Assembly: GCA_030653365.1 (NCBI GenBank)
Contig: JAURZL010000019.1
Location: forward strand, 248,001-312,000
DNA from: Anaerolineaceae bacterium
GTDB lineage: Bacteria; Chloroflexota; Anaerolineae; Anaerolineales; Anaerolineaceae
Reading direction: 5' to 3'
Length of the DNA: 64,000 nt
The first letter of the stretch is position 1; each line of letters begins with the position of its first letter. Shown piece by piece: positions 54,516 to 63,275 of this stretch. A model generated the notes under the pieces. That model was not told where the DNA came from and did no database searches. It saw only the letters and a list, made by a program, of their open reading frames with translations. The translations under genes and the position numbers were made by a program.

Positions 54516-57191
54516 ATGTCTGGACCTCTTCTCCTCACTAAATTATATGTTCCGCTGCTTCGGCCAAACATTGTCCTCGGCCCGCGCCTGATCGAGCAGC
54601 TTAACAAGAGTCTCTCTTCAGGTCGGAAACTGGCGCTCATTTCTGCACCAGCTGGTTTTGGCAAAACCACTCTCGTCAGTGAATGGATTACCACATGTGG
54701 CAGGCAGGTGGGATGGTTATCGCTGGATGAAGGGGACAGTGAACCAGCCCGGTTCCTCTCTTACCTGGTTGCAGCTTTACAAACCGTCAAGGCTGGAATA
54801 GGTGTTGGTTTGATGGCTGCGCTCCAATCTGCTGAGTCTCTGAATATGGAAGCACTCTTATCCGCTCTGCTTAACGAAATCACGACCATCCCGGACGATT
54901 TTATTCTCATACTCGATGATTACCACTTGATAGATTCACCAGTGGTGGATCAATCTCTGGCGTTCCTTGTGGAACACCAGCCATCGCAGATGCACATGGT
55001 TATCTCCACTCGCGAAGATCCATCCCTTCCCCTGGCACGTTTACGAGCCCGAAGCCAAATGATCGAGCTGCGTGCCTCTGATCTGCGTTTCACCCCAGCT
55101 GAAGCCTCGGAATTTCTCAACCAGGTAATGGGTTTGACCCTCTCAGAGGAAGACATTACATCATTGGAGACTCGCACCGAGGGTTGGATTGCGGGATTGC
55201 AATTAGCTGCCATTTCCATGCATGGACAAAAAGATGCTTCTGGTTTCATCCAGGCTTTCACGGGAAGCCATCGTTATATTTTGGATTACCTGCTGGAAGA
55301 AGTTTTACAGCGCCAGCCAACCGAAGTTCAGAACTTTCTGTTGCGAACATCCATCCTCGAAAGGATGTGCGGCCCGCTGTGTGACGCTGTATTGGGTACT
55401 CCAACTACTTCCGGGCAGGAAACCCTGACGTATCTTGAACGAGCGAACCTGTTTATCGTCTCACTGGATAATGAGCGCTATTGGTACCGTTATCACCATC
55501 TTTTTGGGGATTTGCTGCGAAAGCGGTTGAAACAAAGTTATACCATTGAAGGAATCAATAACCTGCAAATTCAAGCCAGTGAATGGTATGAGAACAATGG
55601 GTATATCCTCGAAGCTTTTAAACATGCGGTTGCAGCCAATGATATTGAGCGTGCCAATCGCCTGATGGAAGACAAAAAGATGCCTTTACACCTTCCTGGG
55701 GTACCTCTGATCATATTGAATTGGCTGGAGTCTCTACCTACGAGCTTACTGAATGCTAATCCCTCCTTGTGGTGGAAGCAAGCTGCAATGATGCTGGAAA
55801 GCTACCAGATTATTGGGGTTGAAGAGAAACTCCAGGCAACCGAAGCAGCATTGGCATTGAGAAATTTGCCTAACACCGAGATGGACGAATGGACAAGAAA
55901 CCTGGAAGGGAAAATTGCGGTCGCCAGGGCTTTGTTGGCGCAATCGCAGTACCAGGCAGAAACCAGCCTGGTTCAGGCGCGCCGTGCCCTGGAATATCTG
56001 CACCCCAACAATGTAGCTTACCGTTCTACGGCTAACCAGGTGATGGGGTTTGCCCATTACATTCAGGGAGACCGGGATGCTGCGGAACAAGCCTATACCG
56101 CAGCGTTATCTCTCGCTCAGTCAGCTGGGGATTACGATGGCGAATTAATGGCAACTACACGTCTTGGCCAGATATACGAAATTAGAAACAAGCTCCACCA
56201 GGCTGCTGAGAATTACCAGCATGTGCTGTCGCTAATGGGTGAGGATCCACCTCCGTTTGCCACTGTCGCGATAATCGGCCTGGCTCGCATTCACATGGAA
56301 TGGAATGAACTGGACAGCGCTGAGAAGTACGCAGAGCAGGGCTTTCAGCTGGCACGCCTTTGTGACCAGGTGATTGACAGGTTAATTACAAGTGAATTGG
56401 TTCTTTGCCGCTTAAAGTTAGCCCAGGGAGATTCGGTAAGCGCTGCCCGCTTTCTGTCGCAGGCGGAACAAACTGCACTTCAAAATGAATTCGCCGTACG
56501 CCTGCCGGATTTTGCCGCCCACCATGTGTTAATAAACCTTTACCATGGCGATATAGGTGCTGCTGTTCAAATCGCACAACAAATTAACCTTCCACTCCTC
56601 CAGGCGCGCACCCTCATCGCTCAGGGAGATCCATCCGCTGCAATGACGTTGCTAATGCCATATCGACAGCAAGTAGAAGAAAAGAGATGGGAAGATGAAC
56701 GGCTTAAGGCGATGGTACTTCAGGCAATTGCACATCACCAGCTAAACGAAAAAGACGAGGCACGGCAGGTGCTGGCTGATACACTTAGACTGGCTGAACC
56801 GGGTGGTTTTATCCGCCTCTTTGTGGAGAAAGGCGAACCAATGCGGTTGTTAATTTTGGATTTTAGATCATGGATTGAATATCAGTCTGGTGGACGCATG
56901 CATCCATTGAAGGGTTATGTGGATAAACTTCTGGCTGCTTTTACACCATTGGAGGCAGTATTGGTGTCTCCAATAAAAAATCCGCAATCAGAATTAATTG
57001 AGCCACTGAGCCAGCGCGAACTGGACGTGTTAAAACACATTTGTCAGGGACTTTCCAATCAAGAAATATGTGAACGCATGTTTCTTGCCCTGGATACAGT
57101 CAAAGGTCACAACCGCAGGATTTTTGAAAAACTACAGGTACACCGGCGAACGGAAGCCATTGCCAGAGCTCGTGAGTTGAACCTGTTCTAA
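54516..57191 (+). CDS. MalT-like LuxR-family ATPase regulator, copy 2
   Basis: 891 residues, same architecture as the 41633 protein: P-loop APAGFGKTTLVSEW, Walker B ILILDDYHLIDS, TPR-like middle, and C-terminal helix-turn-helix (LKHICQGLSNQEICERMFLALDTVKGHNRR). The two differ mostly in the first 60 residues and the TPR-like sensor (about 400-750), while the ATPase core and DNA-binding region are nearly the same, so they may read different signals but bind the same DNA site. TATAAT lies 10 bp upstream of the ATG with no ribosome site. Element R2 begins 35 bp after the stop. Confidence 0.9.
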   Translation: MSGPLLLTKLYVPLLRPNIVLGPRLIEQLNKSLSSGRKLALISAPAGFGKTTLVSEWITTCGRQVGWLSLDEGDSEPARFLSYLVAALQTVKAGIGVGLMAALQSAESLNMEALLSALLNEITTIPDDFILILDDYHLIDSPVVDQSLAFLVEHQPSQMHMVISTREDPSLPLARLRARSQMIELRASDLRFTPAEASEFLNQVMGLTLSEEDITSLETRTEGWIAGLQLAAISMHGQKDASGFIQAFTGSHRYILDYLLEEVLQRQPTEVQNFLLRTSILERMCGPLCDAVLGTPTTSGQETLTYLERANLFIVSLDNERYWYRYHHLFGDLLRKRLKQSYTIEGINNLQIQASEWYENNGYILEAFKHAVAANDIERANRLMEDKKMPLHLPGVPLIILNWLESLPTSLLNANPSLWWKQAAMMLESYQIIGVEEKLQATEAALALRNLPNTEMDEWTRNLEGKIAVARALLAQSQYQAETSLVQARRALEYLHPNNVAYRSTANQVMGFAHYIQGDRDAAEQAYTAALSLAQSAGDYDGELMATTRLGQIYEIRNKLHQAAENYQHVLSLMGEDPPPFATVAIIGLARIHMEWNELDSAEKYAEQGFQLARLCDQVIDRLITSELVLCRLKLAQGDSVSAARFLSQAEQTALQNEFAVRLPDFAAHHVLINLYHGDIGAAVQIAQQINLPLLQARTLIAQGDPSAAMTLLMPYRQQVEEKRWEDERLKAMVLQAIAHHQLNEKDEARQVLADTLRLAEPGGFIRLFVEKGEPMRLLILDFRSWIEYQSGGRMHPLKGYVDKLLAAFTPLEAVLVSPIKNPQSELIEPLSQRELDVLKHICQGLSNQEICERMFLALDTVKGHNRRIFEKLQVHRRTEAIARARELNLF

Positions 57192-57226
57192 GAGCAAACC
57201 TCCCATTTAACTCATTCCTAAACTCA

Positions 57227-57285
57227 AAACAACACTTTATCACACACCGAAGTGTCTATTCGTGACCTTCGTGGGCATCTATTAT
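57227..57285 (+). promoter_or_regulatory. Shared promoter element, copy R2
   Basis: AAACAACACT (57227-57236), 14 bp, AGTGTC (57251-57256), 23 bp, TATTAT (57280-57285). Located between LuxR copy 2 and the small broken gene at 57342. Its -10 box is the weakest match of the four. Confidence 0.8.
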
Positions 57286-57341
57286 CTATACAACAGATAG
57301 GTGGTATAGGTCTTTTTGTTTGCCACCAAGGAAATGGAACC

Positions 57342-57600
57342 ATGTCAAACAAACTCAGCACACAATCCAAGTCATTTCAGTCGAAGATCTATCAGATCAG
57401 GATCAAAGGTCATCTGGATAGTCAATGGTCAATCTGGTTTGAAAGAATGCCCATCACGCTGGAAGTGAATGGTGAAACGCAACTTACTGGGTTTGTGGCT
57501 TATCAGGCTGGATTGCATGGGTTACTCAAATGTCAGTGATCTGGGGATAACACTTGTTTCAGTCAATCAAGTCCAATCTCAGGAAACACGCCAATTATGT
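57342..57600 (+). pseudogene. Small conserved protein interrupted by a frameshift
   Basis: The first frame reads YQIRIKGHLDSQWSIWFERM, LEVNGETQLTGFVAYQAGLHGLLK and then stops at 57539. In the frame reached by adding two bases after CTCAAA (or removing one), it continues VSDLGITLVSVNQV, which completes the familiar end of this roughly 70-residue family (HGLLKKVRDLGLxLxSVNxx). The family is common in Chloroflexota next to regulators, but its function is unknown. Either a pseudogene or a base-call indel in the short A-run. The restored frame has no stop before the next gene. Confidence 0.65.
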
Positions 57601-57618
57601 TCAAAAAAGGAGAAAAAA

Positions 57619-58074
57619 ATGAATTCGACCATAGAAAGTCCCCTGGGGAAAGTTAAAGAAACAACAAAAAATCCATTGGATGTGAGGATTATCCTTGCAA
57701 TGCTATGGGTTGTTGGAATGTTAAGTAGTTTAAATGGGGATACATACCGTCTAAATGATACCGTAGCGCTAAAGTCGTTAATTGACAATACAGGACCTAT
57801 CGTAGCATCCAACGGATTATTGTTGATAATGTCAATAATATTCGCAGGGCATGTTTTTATGGGTGCCTTAACTCTGATATTGAAGGCTCCCGTGAGTCGT
57901 TGGGCAAACCGGATCGTAGGTATTCTCTATGCGGTGATTATCTTGGGTTTTTGGGTTTTAGGTTTTGTATTGGGATCCCCTACTGGATATTCGTTAGTCT
58001 GGTCTACAGCTCAACTCGTTTTTGCCTTACTGGTTGTTTGGTACGCTTGGAAGTGGCACAATCTGGAAGCGTAA
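57619..58074 (+). CDS. DUF6326-like small membrane protein
   Basis: 151 residues, four helices; counterpart of the 45872 protein, sharing the N-terminal (M)NS/NTxxESPLG segment, VRIILAMLWVVGMLSSLNGDTYR, a VSRWANRIVGILYAVIILGF helix and the terminal VVWYAWKWHNLEA. AAAAAAGGAG before the ATG is also conserved. Reading in this frame is open upstream into the broken small gene, so a fusion would arise if the frameshift were repaired without a stop. Confidence 0.78.
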   Translation: MNSTIESPLGKVKETTKNPLDVRIILAMLWVVGMLSSLNGDTYRLNDTVALKSLIDNTGPIVASNGLLLIMSIIFAGHVFMGALTLILKAPVSRWANRIVGILYAVIILGFWVLGFVLGSPTGYSLVWSTAQLVFALLVVWYAWKWHNLEA

Positions 58075-58141
58075 CTTTGACAGACTTGCTGGAAATCAAA
58101 TCGTAATAATCGTAAATTTCATTCGAAAAAGGAGAAATTAA

Positions 58142-58849
58142 ATGAAAACATATAGAAAAACCGCTGTGATGGTTGGAATTTTATTCATCATTGGGACGGT
58201 TTCCGGTATCCTGGCTGCTGTTTTTACTGCCCCAATTATGGGAGAGTCGACTTTTCCACTCAATATATCTGCAAGTGAATCTCAATGGATCATTGGGACG
58301 TTACTAATCCTTTTGATGGGATTTCCTCTTGCCATGGTACCGGTATTTTTGTACCCGCTCCTAAAAAAACACAATGAAGTACTGGCGCTTGGAGCGGTAG
58401 TCTTCAGGGGTGTGCTTGAAGCTGTGTGTTACATGGGCATGGTGATCAGTAATTTCCTGTTATTGAGTGTGAGCCAACTCTATGGTCAAACGGGTGTTGC
58501 AGACACTTCCATGAAAATCCTGGGATCAACACTCATCTCCGCAGGGGATTGGGCATCGCTGCTACTGGGTCTCGTTTTCAGCATCGGTGGGATGATGATT
58601 TACCTTGTGTTTTATCAAACAAAACTTGTTCCTCGATGGCTGTCAGGTTGGGGTTTCATTGGTGCAATATTGTATTTTATTGCCCATATCGAAGGCATTT
58701 TTGGCTCGCAGCAGGTTCTATCTCTCGGCTCTGGTCTGGGATTCTTGATGATCCCTCTTGCCATTCAGGAAATGGTCTTTGCGGTCTGGCTGATCGTTAA
58801 AGGATTCAATCGAACTGCGATCGCTGCCCTGTCTGCAAATAGCGATTAA
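58142..58849 (+). CDS. DUF4386 family membrane protein
   Basis: 235 residues, about seven helices. RKTAVMVGILFIIGTVSGILAAVF, ASESQWIIGTLLILLMGFPLAMVPVFLYPLLKKHNEVLAL and KLVPRWLSGWGFIGAILYFIA are typical of DUF4386. No function known. The AAAGGAG site before the ATG resembles its neighbours. Followed by a hairpin terminator. Confidence 0.82.
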   Translation: MKTYRKTAVMVGILFIIGTVSGILAAVFTAPIMGESTFPLNISASESQWIIGTLLILLMGFPLAMVPVFLYPLLKKHNEVLALGAVVFRGVLEAVCYMGMVISNFLLLSVSQLYGQTGVADTSMKILGSTLISAGDWASLLLGLVFSIGGMMIYLVFYQTKLVPRWLSGWGFIGAILYFIAHIEGIFGSQQVLSLGSGLGFLMIPLAIQEMVFAVWLIVKGFNRTAIAALSANSD

Positions 58850-58856
58850 TCATTGA

Positions 58857-58887
58857 GGATGGCTGCTCAAATCCTGGGCAGTCATCC
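58857..58887 (+). terminator. Terminator-like hairpin after DUF4386 gene
   Basis: GGATGGCTGCT (58857-58867) pairs with GGCAGTCATCC (58877-58887), with two G-T pairs; a run of seven T follows about 10 bp later. Confidence 0.6.
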
Positions 58888-58991
58888 ACTAACTGATTTT
58901 TTTCCAGAGAAATGGGATGTCCGTTTTTTATAAAACATTTAGCTCGATTGGTAAACATTTCATATCTTAAAGTTTTAATAAAGGAGAAATT

Positions 58992-59867
58992 ATGTCAAAC
59001 AAGAAAGAAGTATCGTATTTTCGACTGTATTTCATTTTTACGTATCTCATGTTTCTGGTTATGTTGGGATTAACGGGACTTCTTATGTCCTTAAAAGTAC
59101 CAAAAATTATAGTGGACATCATGTCAAATGTTGCCGCATGGTCACCGACTTTTGTCCTCATTATTCTGTACAAAAAACTATTTCCTGGCTTATCAATAAG
59201 GGATTTCTTAAAAATAAGCTTCGGCAGTGAGGTAAAAATTCTTGATTTTTTCCGTGCTTTTATCTGGCAGCTATTGGCTTTAGTATTGATAGTTGGCGTA
59301 TATCTGGTAATTAATGAAAAACCGTTAAATACACTAACCTTTATAAACCTCGGAAGTGTTTTTTCGGTTTTCGTTATTACCCTAACCGCCGGTCCAATGG
59401 GGGAAGAGTTAGGTTGGCGCGGTTACGCATTAGGAGTATTTCAGAAGCGTCAAAGTCCTCTTGTGTCTGCTTTGATTGTAGGAGTGTTGTGGGGGTTTTG
59501 GCATCTTCCACTTTGGTTCATAACCGGGTTTTCCGGGTCTGATCTGTCCATCTACATTTTTTCCTTTTTATTAGCGATCATTTCCACCTCGGTTTTAATC
59601 ACTTATTTCTACAATAAAAGCAAAAATATTCTTATCGCAATGTGGATACATTTTTGGTTCAATTTTTTGTTAAGAATAGTGAACATTGATCTACTTCCGT
59701 TGTTACTATATACAGCCATTGTGTATTTTCTATTTGTACTTATGTTGTTAGCAACAAATAAAGAAGTAATGATGAAAGAACCGAAAATAGTGGCAGGGTA
59801 CTCAACTCCTGATAGTGGAGAGCCCTTATCCCTTACAGTGGCTTCAACCACCAATAAAAACACTTAA
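58992..59867 (+). CDS. CPBP-family intramembrane metalloprotease
   Basis: 291 residues, eight helices. The glutamate pair and arginine are in GPMGEELGWRGYALGVFQ, the conserved histidine in GFWHLPLWF and the HxxxN in WIHFWFNFLL. This is the same GWRGYAL subtype as the protein at 63276. Substrate and role unknown; members process prenylated or secreted peptides, or act in immunity. AAAGGAG precedes the ATG. It lies between two DUF4386 genes. Confidence 0.87.
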   Translation: MSNKKEVSYFRLYFIFTYLMFLVMLGLTGLLMSLKVPKIIVDIMSNVAAWSPTFVLIILYKKLFPGLSIRDFLKISFGSEVKILDFFRAFIWQLLALVLIVGVYLVINEKPLNTLTFINLGSVFSVFVITLTAGPMGEELGWRGYALGVFQKRQSPLVSALIVGVLWGFWHLPLWFITGFSGSDLSIYIFSFLLAIISTSVLITYFYNKSKNILIAMWIHFWFNFLLRIVNIDLLPLLLYTAIVYFLFVLMLLATNKEVMMKEPKIVAGYSTPDSGEPLSLTVASTTNKNT

Positions 59868-59883
59868 TACGAGGAGAAAAACA

Positions 59884-60603
59884 ATGACTAACAAAGAAAG
59901 AATTAATTCACCCCAAAAGATTGCAAGAATCGCAGCGTTCGTGTTTCTAATCATATTTTTATTGGGGATGTCCACTGAACTTTTTTTTCGTCCGGGCATG
60001 ATAGTTCCGGGAGATGCTGAGGCAACAGTCAAAAATATTACTGCCTCTGAATCGCTCTTCCGCCTCTCCCTGGTGAGCGATCTAATCCGCCAGACGCTAC
60101 TGATGTTATTGCCGCTGATTCTATACAAAATCCTCAAACCGGTAAACAAAACCGTTGCAGCGCTAATGGTCATATTCTATCTGGTCTGTGTCCCTATCTC
60201 GCTGATTAATGAGCTAAACCATTTTGCAGTCCTGCTACTATCAAGTGGCGCTGGTTATTTATCTGCATTCAAAGCAGATCAATTGAGTGCCCTGGTGATG
60301 TTCTTTATCGATTTGCGCATATATGGCACATATATCGCCCAGTTCTTTTCTTTTTGGGTGATTCTCCTTGGTTATTTAGTTTTCAAGTCGGGTTTCCTTC
60401 CCAGAATTTTGGGAATCTTGTTGATGCTTGTAGGTTTGAGCTATACGGTATCGGCTGTTTTATTCTTTCTTTTTCCCAACTTCGATGCGACGATATTTGG
60501 CTTATTTACGTTTTTAGGAGAGTCATTATTTTACTTGTGGCTATTGATTAAGGGTGTGAACGTCAAAGCGTGGGAAAAACGGGTTCTTGAGTCTGTCAAA
60601 TAA
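59884..60603 (+). CDS. DUF4386 family membrane protein
   Basis: 239 residues. SPQKIARIAAFVFLIIFLLGMSTELFF, ASESLFRLSLVSDLIRQTLLMLLPLILYKILKPVNKTVA and [22 protein letters not shown] closely parallel the 48030 protein, so these are counterparts in the two modules. The ATG at 59884 follows GAGGAG, 16 bp after the CPBP stop. A longer frame from 59815 would overlap CPBP and is not preferred. Confidence 0.82.
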   Translation: MTNKERINSPQKIARIAAFVFLIIFLLGMSTELFFRPGMIVPGDAEATVKNITASESLFRLSLVSDLIRQTLLMLLPLILYKILKPVNKTVAALMVIFYLVCVPISLINELNHFAVLLLSSGAGYLSAFKADQLSALVMFFIDLRIYGTYIAQFFSFWVILLGYLVFKSGFLPRILGILLMLVGLSYTVSAVLFFLFPNFDATIFGLFTFLGESLFYLWLLIKGVNVKAWEKRVLESVK

Positions 60604-60688
60604 GTACCTATACAGACAAGTATCTTGTGTGGGTAAAAAAATCAATTTGATGATAGCCAGGGGAAATCAGTTAACACAGTTTTTCCCG

Positions 60689-60747
60689 AAACAACACTCA
60701 GTACCACACCTAAGTGTCTATCGGTGCTGCTTTGGCGTGTGTATATT
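60689..60747 (+). promoter_or_regulatory. Shared promoter element, copy R3
   Basis: AAACAACACT (60689-60698), 14 bp, AGTGTC (60713-60718), 23 bp, TATATT (60742-60747). Similarity to copy R4 extends about 60 bp further upstream (AAAAAAATCAA, TTGAT, TTTTTCCCG). Stands before the gene at 60808. Confidence 0.82.
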
Positions 60748-60807
60748 AGTTTTGTAAGTACAGCAATCTTAACCATGAATCCATTTTAATCCATTGGAGG
60801 TGAGATT

Positions 60808-61563
60808 ATGAAAAAAAATTTGGTTGCAATTCTTATCGCAATTTTTGTGAGTCTGGTAATTATTTCGGCTGCATTTGCACAGGGAGAAGAATTAACCCTT
60901 AGCCTTTCGAAAGATTTTGGATCTAGCGGTTTTAATAGTGATATCCAGGGGACTTTTACTGTAAAAGCGAGCGGACCAGCCAACCTGGAACGGGTGCAGT
61001 TCTTCCTGGATGAGACTCTATTAGGAGAAGATACCGAGGCTCCATTTGCGATCCAATTTGTAACCGATAACTATCCGACCGGTGCGCATGACTTCACCGC
61101 AATTGGATTCACCACAGATGGCAAGCAGATCGGCTCAAAAACGATTAGTGCAGTTTTTGTCTCGAAAGAACAAGCATCAGTTGCTGGATTTAAGATGGTC
61201 GTCCCAATCCTGGCGGTGGTATTTGGCTTCATGGCAATTAATACCGTTACCAATATGATCAACATACTCAAAGCGAAAAAGTTACCTGCAGGCGCACCAC
61301 GTAATTATACATCTGGCGGCGGAATTTGTCCCAATTGCAGACGCCCATTCGGGTTTCAACTTCTCGGTATTCATATGTTCGGGAGAAAATTGACACCCTG
61401 CCCGCATTGCGGCAAGTGGAGCATTTTTAAAAGGGCATCGATGAATGAACTGTATACTGCAGAGCTAGCTGAGCTGGATACTGAAAAGGCGCAAATTTAC
61501 GAGGTCTCCGATGAGGAAAAATTAAGGAAAGAACTGGATGATTCCAAATATCAGAATCTGTAG
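60808..61563 (+). CDS. Secreted Ig-like domain protein with membrane helix and zinc-ribbon tail
   Basis: 251 residues. The signal peptide (1-24) is cleaved near AFAQG. An Ig-like beta domain (about 28-122) includes VQFFLDETLLGEDTEAPFAIQF and GAHDFTAIGFTTDGKQIGS, a Big_9-type pattern. One membrane helix (about 130-152) follows, then a tail with CPNCRRPFGF and CPHCGKWSIF, two CxxC pairs that could bind zinc. With a cleaved signal the zinc ribbon would be cytoplasmic. Function unknown. GGAGG precedes the ATG. First gene after R3. Confidence 0.72.
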   Translation: MKKNLVAILIAIFVSLVIISAAFAQGEELTLSLSKDFGSSGFNSDIQGTFTVKASGPANLERVQFFLDETLLGEDTEAPFAIQFVTDNYPTGAHDFTAIGFTTDGKQIGSKTISAVFVSKEQASVAGFKMVVPILAVVFGFMAINTVTNMINILKAKKLPAGAPRNYTSGGGICPNCRRPFGFQLLGIHMFGRKLTPCPHCGKWSIFKRASMNELYTAELAELDTEKAQIYEVSDEEKLRKELDDSKYQNL

Positions 61564-61598
61564 TGGTTGCCAAAGTAATCAATAAAAAGGGAGTTTTT

Positions 61599-61628
61599 AT
61601 GGAAAAAAGAAAATATAGAAAAAAATAA
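61599..61628 (+). other. Nine-codon reading frame with strong ribosome site
   Basis: MEKRKYRKK follows AAAAAGGGAG at good spacing, then TAA. It may be a remnant of a lost gene or a leader peptide for the lipoprotein gene at 61742; no terminator or attenuator was seen between them. Confidence 0.25.
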
Positions 61629-61741
61629 GTTAGTGCCTCCAAACTGAGACAATTCAGTTGATACGATTTGACCTTTACCTGCTTTTTCAATTTTGATATT
61701 CTTGTTCGCTAATAAAACGATAACGAAGGAGTAAAAAAACA

Positions 61742-62152
61742 ATGAAACTAATTAGAATTCTCTTCATTTTGCTAATTTTTTCAATCACACTGCCTGCATG
61801 CAACCCGGTAAAACTTGCTGATATATATGATGAAAATATCGTAATCGAGCGTGCAAAAGAGGTTGTTGAGATGATTAACTCACAAGATTACGATAAAGTG
61901 AATGCCGAGATAAGAGATGATCTTCAAGATCAGCTTACCTCGAATAAAATAAATGATGCGATAGGATCAAAACTGGTTGAGGCTGGAGCTTTTGTGGAAT
62001 ATCCATCAATAACGACTCTTGGACAAAAAAGTAAAACGTCCGGCGAGGATTATGCAACAGTTGTCCTGGTCGGGAAATATGAGAAAAGCACTATTGTTTT
62101 TACAATCACCATGGATTCCAATCTTGATATCGTCGGCTTTTATGTCAAATAG
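61742..62152 (+). CDS. Lipoprotein with DUF3887 domain
   Basis: 136 residues. The signal peptide ends in LPAC (Cys20). The mature part matches DUF3887: AKEVVEMINSQDYDKVNAEIRDDLQDQL, then LGQKSKTSGEDYATVVLVGKYEKSTIVFTITMDSNLDIVGFYV, a cystatin/NTF2-like alpha-beta fold. The family often occurs next to CPBP-type or hydrolase genes and its function is unknown. Downstream of the R3 gene and before R4. A GAAGGAG site precedes the ATG. Confidence 0.78.
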   Translation: MKLIRILFILLIFSITLPACNPVKLADIYDENIVIERAKEVVEMINSQDYDKVNAEIRDDLQDQLTSNKINDAIGSKLVEAGAFVEYPSITTLGQKSKTSGEDYATVVLVGKYEKSTIVFTITMDSNLDIVGFYVK

Positions 62153-62255
62153 AATCAGTACCTGGATGTGTTGTGAAAATGTCATCAGAATAACAATAAA
62201 AAAATCAACTTGATCATCGGCCGGCTCAATCAGTAGAAATAGGTCATTTTTCCCG

Positions 62256-62314
62256 AAACAACACTTCGCACCACTCCAAAGTGTCTACAGATGAGGCTCA
62301 GGTGCAGGTATATT
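62256..62314 (+). promoter_or_regulatory. Shared promoter element, copy R4
   Basis: AAACAACACT (62256-62265), 14 bp, AGTGTC (62280-62285), 23 bp, TATATT (62309-62314). Upstream flank resembles that of R3. Stands before the CPBP gene at 62449. Confidence 0.82.
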
Positions 62315-62448
62315 AATGTTACACCAGCCAAGCAAGTTCAAACCGGTCAGGCGTGTATGAAGATATTGAAACTCTTATCTGCGGCTCAGCTGATGCGGCA
62401 GTGGTCAAAGAAAATCTTTTGCATATCGTTCAAAAAGGACATAATGAG

Positions 62449-63171
62449 ATGAATCAAGATCAAGTCGAAAAACATTCAACAGTTCAATCGGTCATATTAC
62501 ATTTACTGCCAGGAATCCTGGTGGGGACGTTTTACTTCCTCGCCCTGAAGCCAGTTGCAAAAATGGGGTATCCTTCTATTTTTGCCCAATTTTTGGCCTT
62601 CGCTTTTATTCTTGTTCCCGTAGAACTCGGATTTCTTTTAGCACAGGGGAAGAAAAAAACGGGTCGGTTTACACTTCGGGGAATCATCAGTTATCAGAGA
62701 CCAATCCCGTGGTGGCAATACTTCTTATGGGTAACCATTATTTTCGTGATTGTCGGCGCATTAATGACACTCTTTAAACCCGTTGATTCCTTTCTGCATG
62801 AGAATTTATTTTTCTGGATGCCGGATGTAAATACCGGATTGGATGGTACTTATTCCAAAACAATATTGATGGTCACCTATTCGGTGTTATTAATAATAGG
62901 AGTGTTTTTGGTTCCAATGGTTGAAGAATTGTATTTTCGTGGATATTTATTACCCAGAATGAAGGGTAAGTACGCAATGTTGTTCCACAGCTTTCTATTT
63001 GCGTCTATTCATGTCTGGTCACCCTGGATGATTATTGCGCGGACCATTGGGTTTTTTCCGATAATTTTTGGGACAACAAGGAAGAATATCTACATTGGCA
63101 TGATTGTTCACATGCTATGTAACGCGACAGGTTTTGTAACCGGGATTATTTATATCTCAAAAATGATGTGA
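62449..63171 (+). CDS. CPBP-family intramembrane metalloprotease
   Basis: 240 residues, seven or eight helices. VPMVEELYFRGYLLPRM carries the EExxxR motif, FASIHVWSPWM the conserved histidine and MIVHMLCNATGF the HxxxN. The sequence is a different subtype from the 58992 and 63276 proteins (LYFRGYLL rather than GWRGYAL). The ATG at 62449 follows AAAAAGGAC. A GTG at 62353 is in frame and would add 32 soluble residues of unknown origin. Driven by element R4. Confidence 0.85.
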   Translation: MNQDQVEKHSTVQSVILHLLPGILVGTFYFLALKPVAKMGYPSIFAQFLAFAFILVPVELGFLLAQGKKKTGRFTLRGIISYQRPIPWWQYFLWVTIIFVIVGALMTLFKPVDSFLHENLFFWMPDVNTGLDGTYSKTILMVTYSVLLIIGVFLVPMVEELYFRGYLLPRMKGKYAMLFHSFLFASIHVWSPWMIIARTIGFFPIIFGTTRKNIYIGMIVHMLCNATGFVTGIIYISKMM

Positions 63172-63275
63172 TTTATGAAACCCAGATTTACTCAAGTTTT
63201 CATGACCATTTCTTGTCAAAGTAATAAAAAAGTCTATTCGGTCATAAACATTAGATCCAACTTTATGGGAAAAAA

